DNA of 64,000 nt from Chitinophaga sp. YR573 (GCF_900110995.1 NZ_FOJF01000001.1:2931199-2995198); one strand, 5' to 3'; shown: positions 8,337 through 16,272, counted from the first letter of the stretch. The notes: generated by a model not told the origin, from the sequence alone. Numbers and translations: made by a program.

Positions 8337-9614
8337 ATGACTTTTGAGAGAAACGAACGCCCCCGCAGGCCCTACTCTCCTCCTGGTGCAGATAAAGACC
8401 AAGATCCCAATAAGGAGAGACCAGGCGGTTACTACAAACCCGATTTTAATAACGAAAGGGAAGGCAGACCCGGTGGATACAACCGGGAAGGTAATGACAG
8501 ACCTCCAACAAACTATAACAGAGACCGTGGTGAAGGCGGTGGTGGATATAATCGTGGCGGCGACCGTGATGGTGGTGGCGGCGGTGGATATCGTCCACGC
8601 GACAACAACGGCGGTGGTTATGGCGGCGGTGGTGGCTACAATCGCGATGGCGGTGGTGGCGGCTACAACCGTGGTGGCGACCGTGACGGCGGTGGCGGAG
8701 GATATAATCGTGGCGGCGACCGTGATGGTGGCGGCGGCGGTGGATATCGTCCACGTGAAGGTGGCGGCGGCTATGGCGGCGGCGGTGGTTACGATCGCGA
8801 TGGCGGTGGTGGCGGCGGCTATAACCGTGGCGGCGGTGGTGGTGGTTACGATCGCGGTGGCGGTGGTGGCGGCTATAACCGTGGCGGTGGCGGCGGTGGT
8901 TACGATCGCGGCGGCGGTGGTGGTGGTTATAACCGTGGCGGTGGCGGCGGTGGTGGCTACAATCGCGGCGGCGGTGGTGGTGGCGGATATCGCGGTGGCG
9001 GCGGCGGCGGAAGTCGTCCAAGCTTCGGCGGACAAAGACGTCCTTTCACTCCGAAACCTGATAACAAGATCTACTTTATCGCCTTACTCCCTACTGCTGA
9101 AGTAGGTAAGGAGATCATCAAAATAAAACAGGATTTTGCTGAGAAGTTCGGTCCTATATATGCGCTGAAAGTTCTGCCGCATATTACGCTCCAGGTACCT
9201 TTCACTGCAGACCCTGCACTGGAAAAATCCTTCTGCGACGAACTGGCTGAATTTGCTAAAACACAGGCACCTTTCGAGGTTTCCCTGAACGGTTTTGGTA
9301 CTTTCCCGAACAAGCAGAATCGTGTACTGTTCATCAACGTTGAAAAGAGCGAAACAATGGGCGCCCTTCACAGGCAGCTGATCAACTTCCTCCGCAAGGA
9401 ATTTGGTTTCAGTACCATGCTGGCACGTACCGGTTTCACACCGCACGTAACAGTAGCGTTCAAAGACCTTGAAGATGCTCAGTTCGATAAGGCATGGCCT
9501 GAATACGAAAACAAAGAGTACACAGCTACTTTCAAAGTAAATAACCTGTACTTCCTTCGTCATAACGGTAAATCCTGGGAAGTTCTGCAGAAATGCAAAC
9601 TGGGAGGAGCCTGA
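8337..9614 (+). CDS. Glycine-rich RGG-type protein fused to a 2H phosphoesterase (2'-5' RNA ligase-like) domain
   Basis: This 425-residue protein has two distinct parts. Residues 1-60 are basic, proline-rich and apparently disordered. Residues 60-230 are an imperfect array of GGGGGYNRGG and GGGGGYDRGG units, giving many RGG/GGY motifs of the kind that bind RNA in other proteins. Residues 245-425 form a LigT/2'-5' RNA ligase-like domain with the paired catalytic motifs HITL (H282) and HVTV (H370), about 88 residues apart as expected for 2H enzymes. The usual family member lacks the glycine-rich arm. The gene follows kynU by 10 bases. A role in RNA end processing or cyclic phosphate hydrolysis is inferred, and the substrate is unknown. 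Confidence 0.82.
   Translation: MTFERNERPRRPYSPPGADKDQDPNKERPGGYYKPDFNNEREGRPGGYNREGNDRPPTNYNRDRGEGGGGYNRGGDRDGGGGGGYRPRDNNGGGYGGGGGYNRDGGGGGYNRGGDRDGGGGGYNRGGDRDGGGGGGYRPREGGGGYGGGGGYDRDGGGGGGYNRGGGGGGYDRGGGGGGYNRGGGGGGYDRGGGGGGYNRGGGGGGGYNRGGGGGGGYRGGGGGGSRPSFGGQRRPFTPKPDNKIYFIALLPTAEVGKEIIKIKQDFAEKFGPIYALKVLPHITLQVPFTADPALEKSFCDELAEFAKTQAPFEVSLNGFGTFPNKQNRVLFINVEKSETMGALHRQLINFLRKEFGFSTMLARTGFTPHVTVAFKDLEDAQFDKAWPEYENKEYTATFKVNNLYFLRHNGKSWEVLQKCKLGGA
8517..9012 (+). repeat. In-gene glycine-codon repeat array
   Basis: An imperfect tandem array of GGC/GGT glycine codons interrupted by TAC/TAT, CGT/CGC, AAC and GAT codons encodes the GGY/RGG arm of the 2H phosphoesterase protein. It is the most G-rich stretch of the window. 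It produces several long antisense open frames that look like artefacts. Such arrays are prone to changes in length. Confidence 0.8.
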
Positions 9615-9638
9615 TAATAAAGGAATATCAAAAAATAA

Positions 9639-9674
9639 AGAGGGAGTCTGTAATACAGGCTCCCTCTTCTTTTT
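9639..9674 (+). terminator. Terminator after the 2H phosphoesterase gene
   Basis: The stem GAGGGAGTCTG / CAGGCTCCCTC (about 9640-9666, with one mispair) is followed by TTCTTTTT. It lies about 25 bases downstream of the stop codon on the plus strand. Confidence 0.75.
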
Positions 9675-9700
9675 GGCAGTGACTCAGTTTGATTTTGGGT

Positions 9701-9769
9701 GCAGGGCGAAGCCCTGCAAAAAACCTTTAATTTTTTTATGATGGTGCGAAGCACCGTCATAAAAAAATT
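9701..9769. repeat. GCGAAGC double-hairpin repeat, copy 1
   Basis: Hairpin one is GCAGGGCGAAGCCCTGC (9701-9717). Hairpin two spans 9729-9769, with a T-tract/A-tract outer stem, an ATGATGGTGC/GCACCGTCAT inner stem holding one G-T wobble, and a GAA loop. The apex of both is GCGAAGC. The same two-hairpin unit recurs at 30951, 42800 and 52876, always between convergent genes. Here it lies between the 2H phosphoesterase and fecR genes. Confidence 0.85.
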
Positions 9770-9779
9770 GTTCAAAACA

Positions 9780-9808
9780 AAAAAAGCCGGGTAATTAATT
9801 ACCCGGCC
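9780..9808 (-). terminator. Terminator of the fecR transcript
   Basis: The palindrome GCCGGGTAATTAATTACCCGGC (9786-9807) is followed on the minus strand by a run of T. It lies about 25 bases past the fecR stop. Confidence 0.75.
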
Positions 9809-9831
9809 GTATCTATTATACCTACAACATA

Positions 9832-10809
9832 CTATGTGTTCTTTTTCTTTAAGTGATAGACTCCCTGTTCTTTAGTCCAGGTGGTTTCTGCGGTGCTTGC
9901 AACTACGTCCAGTACATTTTCCAGTTTAGGATTATCAAAGAAATCTCCTCTGTAATCCAGGTGTGCGACTGTACTATCCTCAATCACGATCTTCACATTA
10001 TAATATGATTCCAGTGTGCTGATCACATCTTTTATCTGGATATTATTAAAGCGAAGTACATTCTCTTTCCATGCCATCAGATTGGGATCAGAGATGGCAA
10101 TCTCTTCTAACTGCTTATCTGTTTTGAAAATGGCTTTTCTGCCGCTGGTGAGTACCAGTCTACTAGTAGACTTCTCCTCCGTTTTGCGGGAAACAGCTAC
10201 TTTGCCAGTAAGCACTGCTACTTCCACCGGTTGTGCTTCGTACGCTTTAATATCAAATGTAGTTCCCAGCACCTGCGTTTGTGTATGATTTGCATACACC
10301 ACAAAAGGACGCGCCTGTTCATGCGCTACATCGAAAAATGCTTCCCCTTCCAGGTATACCGCACGTTCCGCACCGGCAAGATTACTGGCATAATGAAGCT
10401 TGCTGTTCTGGTTCATGAATACCTTGCTGCCATCCGGTAATACAACTTCTTTCTTTTCCATAGAAGCCGTCTGTACAATTATCTCACGGGGGCTCAGCAG
10501 GAAATATGCTGTACCAGCACCTGCGAGTACCAGGAAGGCTGCCGCTATACGGAATGCATTCCGGTAAGGAGAGATATGTTTCACAGGCTGTATCTGCCGC
10601 TGAAATCGTTCCCAGTTACGCTCCGTATCAGGAACAAAATCAGTATCTGCTGTAGCAGTCAGGTCCCAGGTCTTTTTTATCTCCTCATAATACCGGCTAT
10701 TAGCTGCATCTTCTTCCAGCCAGGCCTGCAAAGAAGCTTGTTCCTCTTTACTGAGACTATTTTCCATCGCACGAACAATCAGCGTTTCTATATCAAAGGT
10801 GTTAGGCAT
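9832..10809 (-). CDS. FecR family anti-sigma factor
   Basis: Using the Met of MPNTFDIETLIVRAMENS as start gives 325 residues. An in-frame Met 27 bases further upstream overlaps the sigma gene. The N-terminal cytoplasmic helices bind the sigma factor. One membrane helix lies at about residues 92-108 (FRIAAAFLVLAGAGTAYFLL). The periplasmic FecR domain has the motif VVLPDGSKVFMNQNSKLHY. The C-terminal DUF4974-like part (NNIQIKDVISTLESYYNVKI) normally receives the signal from a TonB-dependent receptor. The start is 4 bases after the sigma stop. No SusC/SusD or other receptor gene is adjacent, which is unusual for such pairs. Confidence 0.92.
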   Translation of the reverse strand: MPNTFDIETLIVRAMENSLSKEEQASLQAWLEEDAANSRYYEEIKKTWDLTATADTDFVPDTERNWERFQRQIQPVKHISPYRNAFRIAAAFLVLAGAGTAYFLLSPREIIVQTASMEKKEVVLPDGSKVFMNQNSKLHYASNLAGAERAVYLEGEAFFDVAHEQARPFVVYANHTQTQVLGTTFDIKAYEAQPVEVAVLTGKVAVSRKTEEKSTSRLVLTSGRKAIFKTDKQLEEIAISDPNLMAWKENVLRFNNIQIKDVISTLESYYNVKIVIEDSTVAHLDYRGDFFDNPKLENVLDVVASTAETTWTKEQGVYHLKKKNT

Positions 10810-10813
10810 ACCG

Positions 10814-11383
10814 TTAAAATTGTAAGAGTAATGCAATAATGAGGATGATCGTGTGCAGGTAATCCTGCAAAGACACCCGTAATTTTTTCAATGCCGTCAT
10901 CATCTGGTTCTCCACTGTCTTAATAGAGATACTCAGTGTAGTAGCTATTTCCCGGTATGAAAGTTCTTCATAACGACTGAGAATAAAAATCTCCCGGCAC
11001 TTCTCCGGCAGACGGTCAATTGCCTGCTGAATATGCTGCGTCGTTTGTTTCAACCCCAGGCTGGACTGGGCCGCCTGTATTGGTTCCATATGATCTTCCA
11101 GTGACATATGCGTGCCACGGCGTTTGTTCTTGTCCAAATGATCCAATGCCATATTAATTGCTGCCCGATGCAGGTATGCTTTGAAATATACGTCCTTCAG
11201 GGCGGCCCGACGGTTCCAGATCTTTATGAATACATCCTGCGCAAGATCCTCTGCTGTAGCAGTATCCTGCACAATTCGATAGATGGTTTTACAGACAAAA
11301 GGGAACCAGTTTTTGAATAGCGTTTCCATAAACTGCTCTTCATCCTCCTGTAAAAGCTTTTGTAATTCGGCATTCTCCGGCAT
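10814..11383 (-). CDS. RNA polymerase ECF-type sigma-70 factor
   Basis: With the start at MPENAELQKL the protein has 189 residues, normal for Bacteroidetes ECF sigma factors. An in-frame ATG at 11467 would add 28 residues. I prefer 11383 because an exact -7 box (TATTTTTG, 11395-11388) ends 4 bases before it. Region 2 is seen in TAEDLAQDVFIKIWNRR. Region 4 is seen in LPEKCREIFILSRYEELSYR and the following helix-turn-helix. It is cotranscribed with, and held by, the FecR protein downstream. Its target genes are not evident nearby. Confidence 0.9.
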   Translation of the reverse strand: MPENAELQKLLQEDEEQFMETLFKNWFPFVCKTIYRIVQDTATAEDLAQDVFIKIWNRRAALKDVYFKAYLHRAAINMALDHLDKNKRRGTHMSLEDHMEPIQAAQSSLGLKQTTQHIQQAIDRLPEKCREIFILSRYEELSYREIATTLSISIKTVENQMMTALKKLRVSLQDYLHTIILIIALLLQF

Positions 11384-11387
11384 AGTA

Positions 11388-11395
11388 CAAAAATA
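11388..11395 (-). promoter_or_regulatory. -7 box directly before the sigma factor start
   Basis: On the minus strand TATTTTTG matches TAnnTTTG exactly and ends 4 bases before the ATG at 11383, which predicts a leaderless message. No good -33 TTG is present, as might be expected for an activator-dependent or autoregulated ECF promoter. Confidence 0.45.
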
Positions 11396-11486
11396 AGATT
11401 TGTCGCTGTTCCTGCTGACATCGTTATTTGACTGACGAGAGTATGCTACCATAGGCATAGCTTGCATGTGTGTGACGCTTTCGTAC

Positions 11487-12242
11487 TTATAATTTTATAA
11501 CTCTTCCTGATCCCTGTATCTCTGTATTCACAGTGGGATTTCCTTTATACTGCACATTTCCACTGCCCCAGATACTCACATCCAGCGCATGAGAAACACT
11601 GAGTGTATGTCCGCCGGAACCTTTTACGCTGATCTCTGCATCTGTACAGGCAAGCCCCAGTGCGCTTATATCTCCGCTGCCATTAATATCACTGTTGTAA
11701 ACACCGGCACTGCCATACAGCGTAACATCCCCGCTACCATTCACCAGCGTTTCCAGTTTGGGTGTTACCACTGTAAAACGTGCATTGCCACTGCCATTCA
11801 CTGTATAATCAAAATTATCTGTGCGTAGGGTATCCGTATTATCAATACTACCGGAACCGGAGAAACTTACAGCATGGTAATGCTCACTTTGCAGGTATAC
11901 ATTAATGTCTTTATAGAAATTCAGTCTTACCCCTTTTTTCAAAGTAACATGCAGTGTGGAGCCAGTTACATACGTATCTATCACACGCATTAAATTATCC
12001 TCTGCACTTATCTCTACACGTGTATCTGCCGCTTGTTTCAGGTGTACATAAAAAGGACCATCCACCGCTACATCAGTAAAACTGCCTGTCTGACGCTTTT
12101 CTGTCACCACAAGACCGGATCCGCCAAGTACTTCCTTGCTGCAACCGGATAATATGAAGCTGAATATTATGATCATCAGCAACAACCATCCTATACCAAG
12201 ACTGCTATAAACGATAATGACTTGTTTTTTAGCTGTATACAT
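11487..12242 (-). CDS. DUF2807-like (GIN domain) lipoprotein
   Basis: The 251-residue product has an N-terminal hydrophobic segment (residues 10-32) ending in a lipobox, FILSGCSKE. The rest is a beta-helix-like series with recurrent GSGD/GSGS/NGSGN turns (for example SFSGSGSIDN, TVNGSGNARF, LVNGSGDVTL, DINGSGDISA). This pattern is typical of the putative auto-transporter adhesin head GIN domain. It should sit on the cell surface or in the periplasm. The function of the family is not established. It ends about 20 bases before the longer possible start of the sigma gene, so the three genes may be cotranscribed. Confidence 0.82.
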   Translation of the reverse strand: MYTAKKQVIIVYSSLGIGWLLLMIIIFSFILSGCSKEVLGGSGLVVTEKRQTGSFTDVAVDGPFYVHLKQAADTRVEISAEDNLMRVIDTYVTGSTLHVTLKKGVRLNFYKDINVYLQSEHYHAVSFSGSGSIDNTDTLRTDNFDYTVNGSGNARFTVVTPKLETLVNGSGDVTLYGSAGVYNSDINGSGDISALGLACTDAEISVKGSGGHTLSVSHALDVSIWGSGNVQYKGNPTVNTEIQGSGRVIKL

Positions 12243-12318
12243 AATGGGGGAGATTTATGTTATACAGTTATAACGGGGTGAAGAAGAAATACCCCTATGG
12301 AATTGATAAAAAAAAGAG

Positions 12319-12350
12319 AGCCGGTCGTATTGAAATATGACCGGCTTTTT
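12319..12350. terminator. Bidirectional terminator with no adjacent 3' end
   Basis: The stem AGCCGGTC / GACCGGCT with an AT-rich inner part spans 12319-12346. It is followed by TTTTT on the plus strand and by a T-run on the minus strand. It lies upstream of the DUF2807 gene start (12242) and far from any recognised gene end, so the transcript it stops is unknown. Confidence 0.6.
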
Positions 12351-12625
12351 GATTAACCCCTATGAAAACCAACTATTGCTTATAAATTATTATTCAGTTA
12401 ATGAGTTCTGTCGTCTTGCACTTTCACATCTTTAAAGGAATTCTTCAACTTAAGAACTATGTAATAGAAAAGACAATTACCATGCCACAGGATGCTAATA
12501 AATTTATAATACAGTTTTTAACATTCCTTTACGAATCCTTTAACAGTAAATGGGTTATGCTTTAACAAATTGTACACTTTTAACTATTTTCTGATGGGGA
12601 ACCCGACTATAAACTGACCCTTTGG
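12351..12625. other. Intergenic stretch without a recognisable gene
   Basis: About 275 AT-rich bases lie between two terminator hairpins (12319 and 12632). I see no coding frame of useful length, no tRNA-like fold and no clear TAnnTTTG/TTG pair on either strand. It could hold a small RNA or a decayed gene, but nothing in the sequence proves either. Confidence 0.4.
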
Positions 12626-12631
12626 CGCAAC

Positions 12632-12670
12632 AAAAAGCCCCCTTCAATCAACGATTGAAGGGGGCTTCAT
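12632..12670 (-). terminator. Terminator of the Bax inhibitor-1-like gene
   Basis: The inverted repeat AAAGCCCCCTTCAATC / GATTGAAGGGGGCTT (about 12634-12668) lies 17 bases past the stop codon. On the minus strand it is followed by a short TTTTTG run. Confidence 0.75.
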
Positions 12671-12686
12671 TACTTATAAAGAGATA

Positions 12687-13427
12687 TTATCTTCTGTTCA
12701 GTTTACTCAGCAAACGCAGGATTTCCAGGTACAACCATACCAGAGTTACCAGGAGTCCGAAAGCTGCATACCATTCAAAGTATTTAGGCGCGCCCTGTGC
12801 AGCTCCGTTTTCTATCATATCGAAGTCCAGGATCAGGTTCAGTGCAGCAACAGCTACCACAACCAGGGAGAAAATGATACCAATCATGCTGCTATCGTGC
12901 AGGAAAGGCATGTTGATATTGAACATACGCAGCACCATTGCTATCAGGTAAAAGATAGCGATACCGGCAGTAGCAGTGATTATAACCGCTCTGAATTTCT
13001 CCGTAGCACGGATAACACGGGTCCTGTACAGGATCAGCATCGCAATGAAAGTACCGAAAGTAAGACCTACCGCCTGTAAAACGATACCATCATACAGTCC
13101 GCTGTACATAGCTGAAAGAACACCCAGGAACAGACCTTCTGCCAGTGCATAAGCCGGAGCCAGATAAGGAGCCCATTCCTTCTTAAAAGTAATAACGATA
13201 GCCAGTATAAAACCGCCTATGCCACCTACCAGCAGGAAAGGCATGATATTTTGTTGCCTTGCTCCAGCGCCCCAGGAATAAATAGCAGCAGCCATTACCA
13301 TAGCCAGCAGAAAGCCCATTTTAGCCACTGTACCATTAATGGTCATTACACCATTGGAATGGTCGGCAGCAACAGACTGGAACGTTTTCTCCTTCAGGAC
13401 AGGGTTATTGGATTCAAATAATGCCAT
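12687..13427 (-). CDS. Bax inhibitor-1/YccA family membrane protein
   Basis: This 246-residue integral membrane protein has about seven hydrophobic segments from residue 35 to the C-terminus. The motif AYALAEGLFLGVLSAMY and the C-terminal LYLEILRLLSKL are typical of the bacterial YccA/BI-1 (UPF0005) family. Members are linked to membrane protein quality control and possibly ion flux, but no biochemical role can be set from the sequence. It is a single-gene unit with its own terminator, divergent from the korA-like gene. Confidence 0.9.
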   Translation of the reverse strand: MALFESNNPVLKEKTFQSVAADHSNGVMTINGTVAKMGFLLAMVMAAAIYSWGAGARQQNIMPFLLVGGIGGFILAIVITFKKEWAPYLAPAYALAEGLFLGVLSAMYSGLYDGIVLQAVGLTFGTFIAMLILYRTRVIRATEKFRAVIITATAGIAIFYLIAMVLRMFNINMPFLHDSSMIGIIFSLVVVAVAALNLILDFDMIENGAAQGAPKYFEWYAAFGLLVTLVWLYLEILRLLSKLNRR

Positions 13428-13447
13428 GATATTAAAAATTTATCTTA

Positions 13448-13455
13448 CAAATTTA
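13448..13455 (-). promoter_or_regulatory. -7 box of the Bax inhibitor-1-like gene
   Basis: On the minus strand TAAATTTG matches TAnnTTTG exactly and ends 21 bases before the ATG at 13427. No convincing -33 box was found. Confidence 0.4.
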
Positions 13456-13565
13456 CGATTCTGAATTGATAACAGGTACACGTCTTCGCATCCCTATCAC
13501 TAAAAGTTATACTGCATAACTTTTAGCTATGACACCCTTCAGCATAAAAGTCTATTCACTTTGTG

Positions 13566-13573
13566 TACTTTTG
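13566..13573 (+). promoter_or_regulatory. -7 box of the 2-oxoacid oxidoreductase gene
   Basis: TACTTTTG is an exact TAnnTTTG box. It predicts a leader of about 100 bases before the ATG at 13679. The spacer upstream lacks a clear TTG. Confidence 0.4.
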
Positions 13574-13678
13574 TAATAATGACCGCTTTGAAAAGCATAT
13601 AATTATACAATGGATACTAGCTCCCGAATTGTTAAATTTACAGCCTGAAAAACATCGGTCAGTTAAATAAGCTAATAA

Positions 13679-15529
13679 ATGTCAAATAGTTCGATTCAAA
13701 ACATAGAGGATGTAGTGATCAAATTTGCCGGGGACAGTGGTGATGGTATGCAGTTGACGGGTACCCAGTTTTCGAATAACACAGCCCTGTTCGGGAATGA
13801 CCTCAGTACTTTCCCAGACTTCCCCGCAGAAATACGTGCCCCAATAGGTACCCTGCCCGGGGTGAGTGGTTTCCAGTTACACTTTTCATCTAACCGCATA
13901 TTTACCCCGGGAGATGCCTGTGACGTGCTGGTAGCAATGAATGCTGCTGCGCTGAAAGCAAACCTCAAGGGACTTAAAAAGGGAGGGATCATCATCGCCA
14001 GCACAGATGGTTTTGATGCTAAGAACCTTCGTCTCGCGAACTATCCGGAAGGGATTAACCCACTGGAAGACGGTTCCCTGGCTAACTACCAGCTCCATAC
14101 CATAGACGTTACCAAACTTACACGCGAAGCATTGAAGGACAGTCCGCTGGGTATGAAGGAGAAAGACCGTGCGAAAAACATGTTCATCCTCGGCTTTATA
14201 TACTGGATGTACGACCGTACCCTCGAAAGTACAGAAACTTTCCTCACAGAGAAATTCGGTAAGAAACCGGATATCCTGGAAAGCAACCTGAAAGTACTGC
14301 ATGCCGGATATAACTATGGGGATACCGTAGAGGCTTTCACCACCCGCTACCATGTGGAAAAGGCCCGCATGGAACCTGGTACCTACCGCAGTATCACCGG
14401 TAACACCGCCCTTTCCTATGGGTTGATAGCTGCTGGTCAGAAGTCGGGCCTGCCGTTGTTCCTGGGTACTTACCCTATTACACCGGCTTCAGACATCCTG
14501 CATGAACTGAGCCGTTACAAAAACTTTAATATACGCACCTTCCAGGCCGAAGATGAAATAGCCGGTATCACCTCTGCCATTGGAGCTTCCTATGGTGGGC
14601 ACATGGGCATTACCACTACTTCCGGTCCAGGTATGGCATTAAAAGGTGAAGCAATGGGGCTGGCAGTAATGCTGGAAATACCTTTGCTCATCATCAATAT
14701 TCAGCGTGGTGGTCCTTCTACGGGCTTGCCTACCAAAACAGAACAATCGGATCTGTTGCAGGCTTATTATGGTCGTAACGGCGAATGCCCTATGCCGATC
14801 GTATCTGCCTCTACACCTTCAGACTGTTTCAACGCAGTATTTGAAGCCTTCCGCATCTCTGTACAGCACATGACACCGGTAATATTCCTGAGTGATGGAT
14901 ACATTGCCAATGGTGCTGAACCATGGCGCTTTCCGCAGAGCGCAGATTTGCCGGAAATAGCGGTGAAGTTCAAAAAAGGACTGGAAGAAGGAGAGGAGCA
15001 GTTCCTGCCTTATCACCGTGATGAGAAACTGGTACGTCCATGGGCTGTACCTGGTACTCCCGGACTGGAACACCGTATCGGTGGTCTGGAAAAGCAGAAC
15101 ATCACCGGTAACGTGAGTTATGATCCGGAAAACCACCAGGTGATGGTGAAGATCCGTCAGGAGAAGATTGATAAGATCGCTGATCATATTCCACCTCAGA
15201 CAATAGAGTTAGGGCCTGAAAAAGGTAAGGTACTGGTACTGGGATGGGGTTCTACTTATGGCGCTATCAAAAGTGCAGTACTGGAACTGTTGTCAGAAGG
15301 TCATGAAGTGGCACATGCACATATCAGGTACATGCGTCCTTTCCCTAAAAACCTGGAAGAGATCCTGCACAGTTATGATAAAATCCTGATTCCTGAAATC
15401 AATAACGGCCAGCTGATCAAAATTATCCGTGATCAGTTCCTGATTGATGCACAGGGTTATCATAAAATCATGGGTGTTCCTATTACAAAGGGAGAACTGG
15501 TGATTAAAATCAAGGAAATGCTTCAATAA
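13679..15529 (+). CDS. korA: 2-oxoacid:acceptor (2-oxoglutarate:ferredoxin) oxidoreductase, alpha subunit
   Basis: This 616-residue subunit carries the gamma-type domain at the N-terminus (FAGDSGDGMQLTGTQFSNNT, about residues 15-35). The pyrimidine-binding alpha domain follows from about residue 235, with TYPITPASDILHELSRYK, EDEIAGITSAIGASYGG and TTSGPGMALKGEAMGL. This gamma-alpha fusion is the usual Bacteroidetes form. The complex decarboxylates 2-oxoglutarate, or another 2-oxoacid, to the acyl-CoA and reduces ferredoxin. The thiamine-diphosphate-binding beta subunit is normally next door but is absent here: a terminator follows at once and the next gene is unrelated. Confidence 0.9.
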   Translation: MSNSSIQNIEDVVIKFAGDSGDGMQLTGTQFSNNTALFGNDLSTFPDFPAEIRAPIGTLPGVSGFQLHFSSNRIFTPGDACDVLVAMNAAALKANLKGLKKGGIIIASTDGFDAKNLRLANYPEGINPLEDGSLANYQLHTIDVTKLTREALKDSPLGMKEKDRAKNMFILGFIYWMYDRTLESTETFLTEKFGKKPDILESNLKVLHAGYNYGDTVEAFTTRYHVEKARMEPGTYRSITGNTALSYGLIAAGQKSGLPLFLGTYPITPASDILHELSRYKNFNIRTFQAEDEIAGITSAIGASYGGHMGITTTSGPGMALKGEAMGLAVMLEIPLLIINIQRGGPSTGLPTKTEQSDLLQAYYGRNGECPMPIVSASTPSDCFNAVFEAFRISVQHMTPVIFLSDGYIANGAEPWRFPQSADLPEIAVKFKKGLEEGEEQFLPYHRDEKLVRPWAVPGTPGLEHRIGGLEKQNITGNVSYDPENHQVMVKIRQEKIDKIADHIPPQTIELGPEKGKVLVLGWGSTYGAIKSAVLELLSEGHEVAHAHIRYMRPFPKNLEEILHSYDKILIPEINNGQLIKIIRDQFLIDAQGYHKIMGVPITKGELVIKIKEMLQ

Positions 15530-15553
15530 CAATACGTTATCATATTAATAATA

Positions 15554-15585
15554 AAATCCTGCCCACATGGGCAGGATTTTGTATT
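15554..15585 (+). terminator. Terminator of the korA-like gene
   Basis: The stem AAATCCTGCCC / GGGCAGGATTT spans 15554-15579 with a 4-base loop and is followed by TTGTATTTTT. It lies 25 bases after the stop and separates the gene from the next. Confidence 0.8.
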
Positions 15586-15687
15586 TTTAATAACCTTATA
15601 TGTTGATAATATAATTAGCATGATATAACAAAAGGGACAGTCGAACGTTAGCTATATAGTAGCATATTCTTAGCCAAATTCTCTATT

Positions 15688-16272
15688 ATGAAGGGCATCA
15701 ACCTAGTGATTATTATCTTTCTCTTTTCCGGGAACTGGCTATATGGACAGAATCACGAGTACGAGATCCGTTTTGCAAATCGTGTTATTGGTAATGTGAG
15801 TGCTCATTGTAAGCAGAGCGGTGCTGCTAAGAACATCTCTATACAAAGCAAAGTAGATATGCGACCCCTTACCAGATTCAGCCTGGATATCTCCTGTGAA
15901 TTTGAGAACAGTGTGATGATAAGGTCTAAAGTGATTAAAGATTCAGGGAAAGAAGGGGATAGCAAATCGATTACTACGCAAAAGGATGGAAAGATTTATA
16001 CTGTGGTACAGAATGGCGAAAAGTCTATCCTGAATAGTCCGGAGATCATGCATTCTGTATCAGAGTTATACTTCATGGAACCCCATCAGATCACCCGTAT
16101 TTTCTCTGAATCAATAGGGGCGTTTTTAAGCCTGAAAACGTTGGGTAATGGGTTATATGAGCTTACGTTACCGGAAGGCAAAAAGAACATCTATAAATAC
16201 GAAAAAGGGGTATTGGTGCAGGTCGAAGTGAGCCAGACCTTTGGAAAGGCATATATCATCAGAGTTTCTTAA
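15688..16272 (+). CDS. Secreted protein of unknown function (DUF6134-like)
   Basis: This 194-residue protein has an N-terminal signal peptide ending near LYGQ (residue 21). The mature part begins HEYEIRFANRVIGNVSAH and looks all-beta. It resembles a Bacteroidetes family of small secreted proteins annotated as DUF6134, but I cannot confirm the match without a profile search. It stands alone between a terminator and a palindrome cluster. No catalytic motif is visible and no function is proposed. Confidence 0.7.
   Translation: MKGINLVIIIFLFSGNWLYGQNHEYEIRFANRVIGNVSAHCKQSGAAKNISIQSKVDMRPLTRFSLDISCEFENSVMIRSKVIKDSGKEGDSKSITTQKDGKIYTVVQNGEKSILNSPEIMHSVSELYFMEPHQITRIFSESIGAFLSLKTLGNGLYELTLPEGKKNIYKYEKGVLVQVEVSQTFGKAYIIRVS

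Noticed and set aside
8517..9012. G-rich repeat array as a possible CRISPR or regulatory G-quadruplex locus
   Set aside because: There are no spacers and it codes in frame for GGY/RGG units. The G-tracts follow from glycine codons.
8304..9105. Long open frames on both strands over the glycine-rich array
   Set aside because: They arise from the GGC/GGT-rich repeat, have extreme low-complexity translations (Ala/Thr/Val or His/Arg runs) and overlap the frame that continues into a clear catalytic domain.
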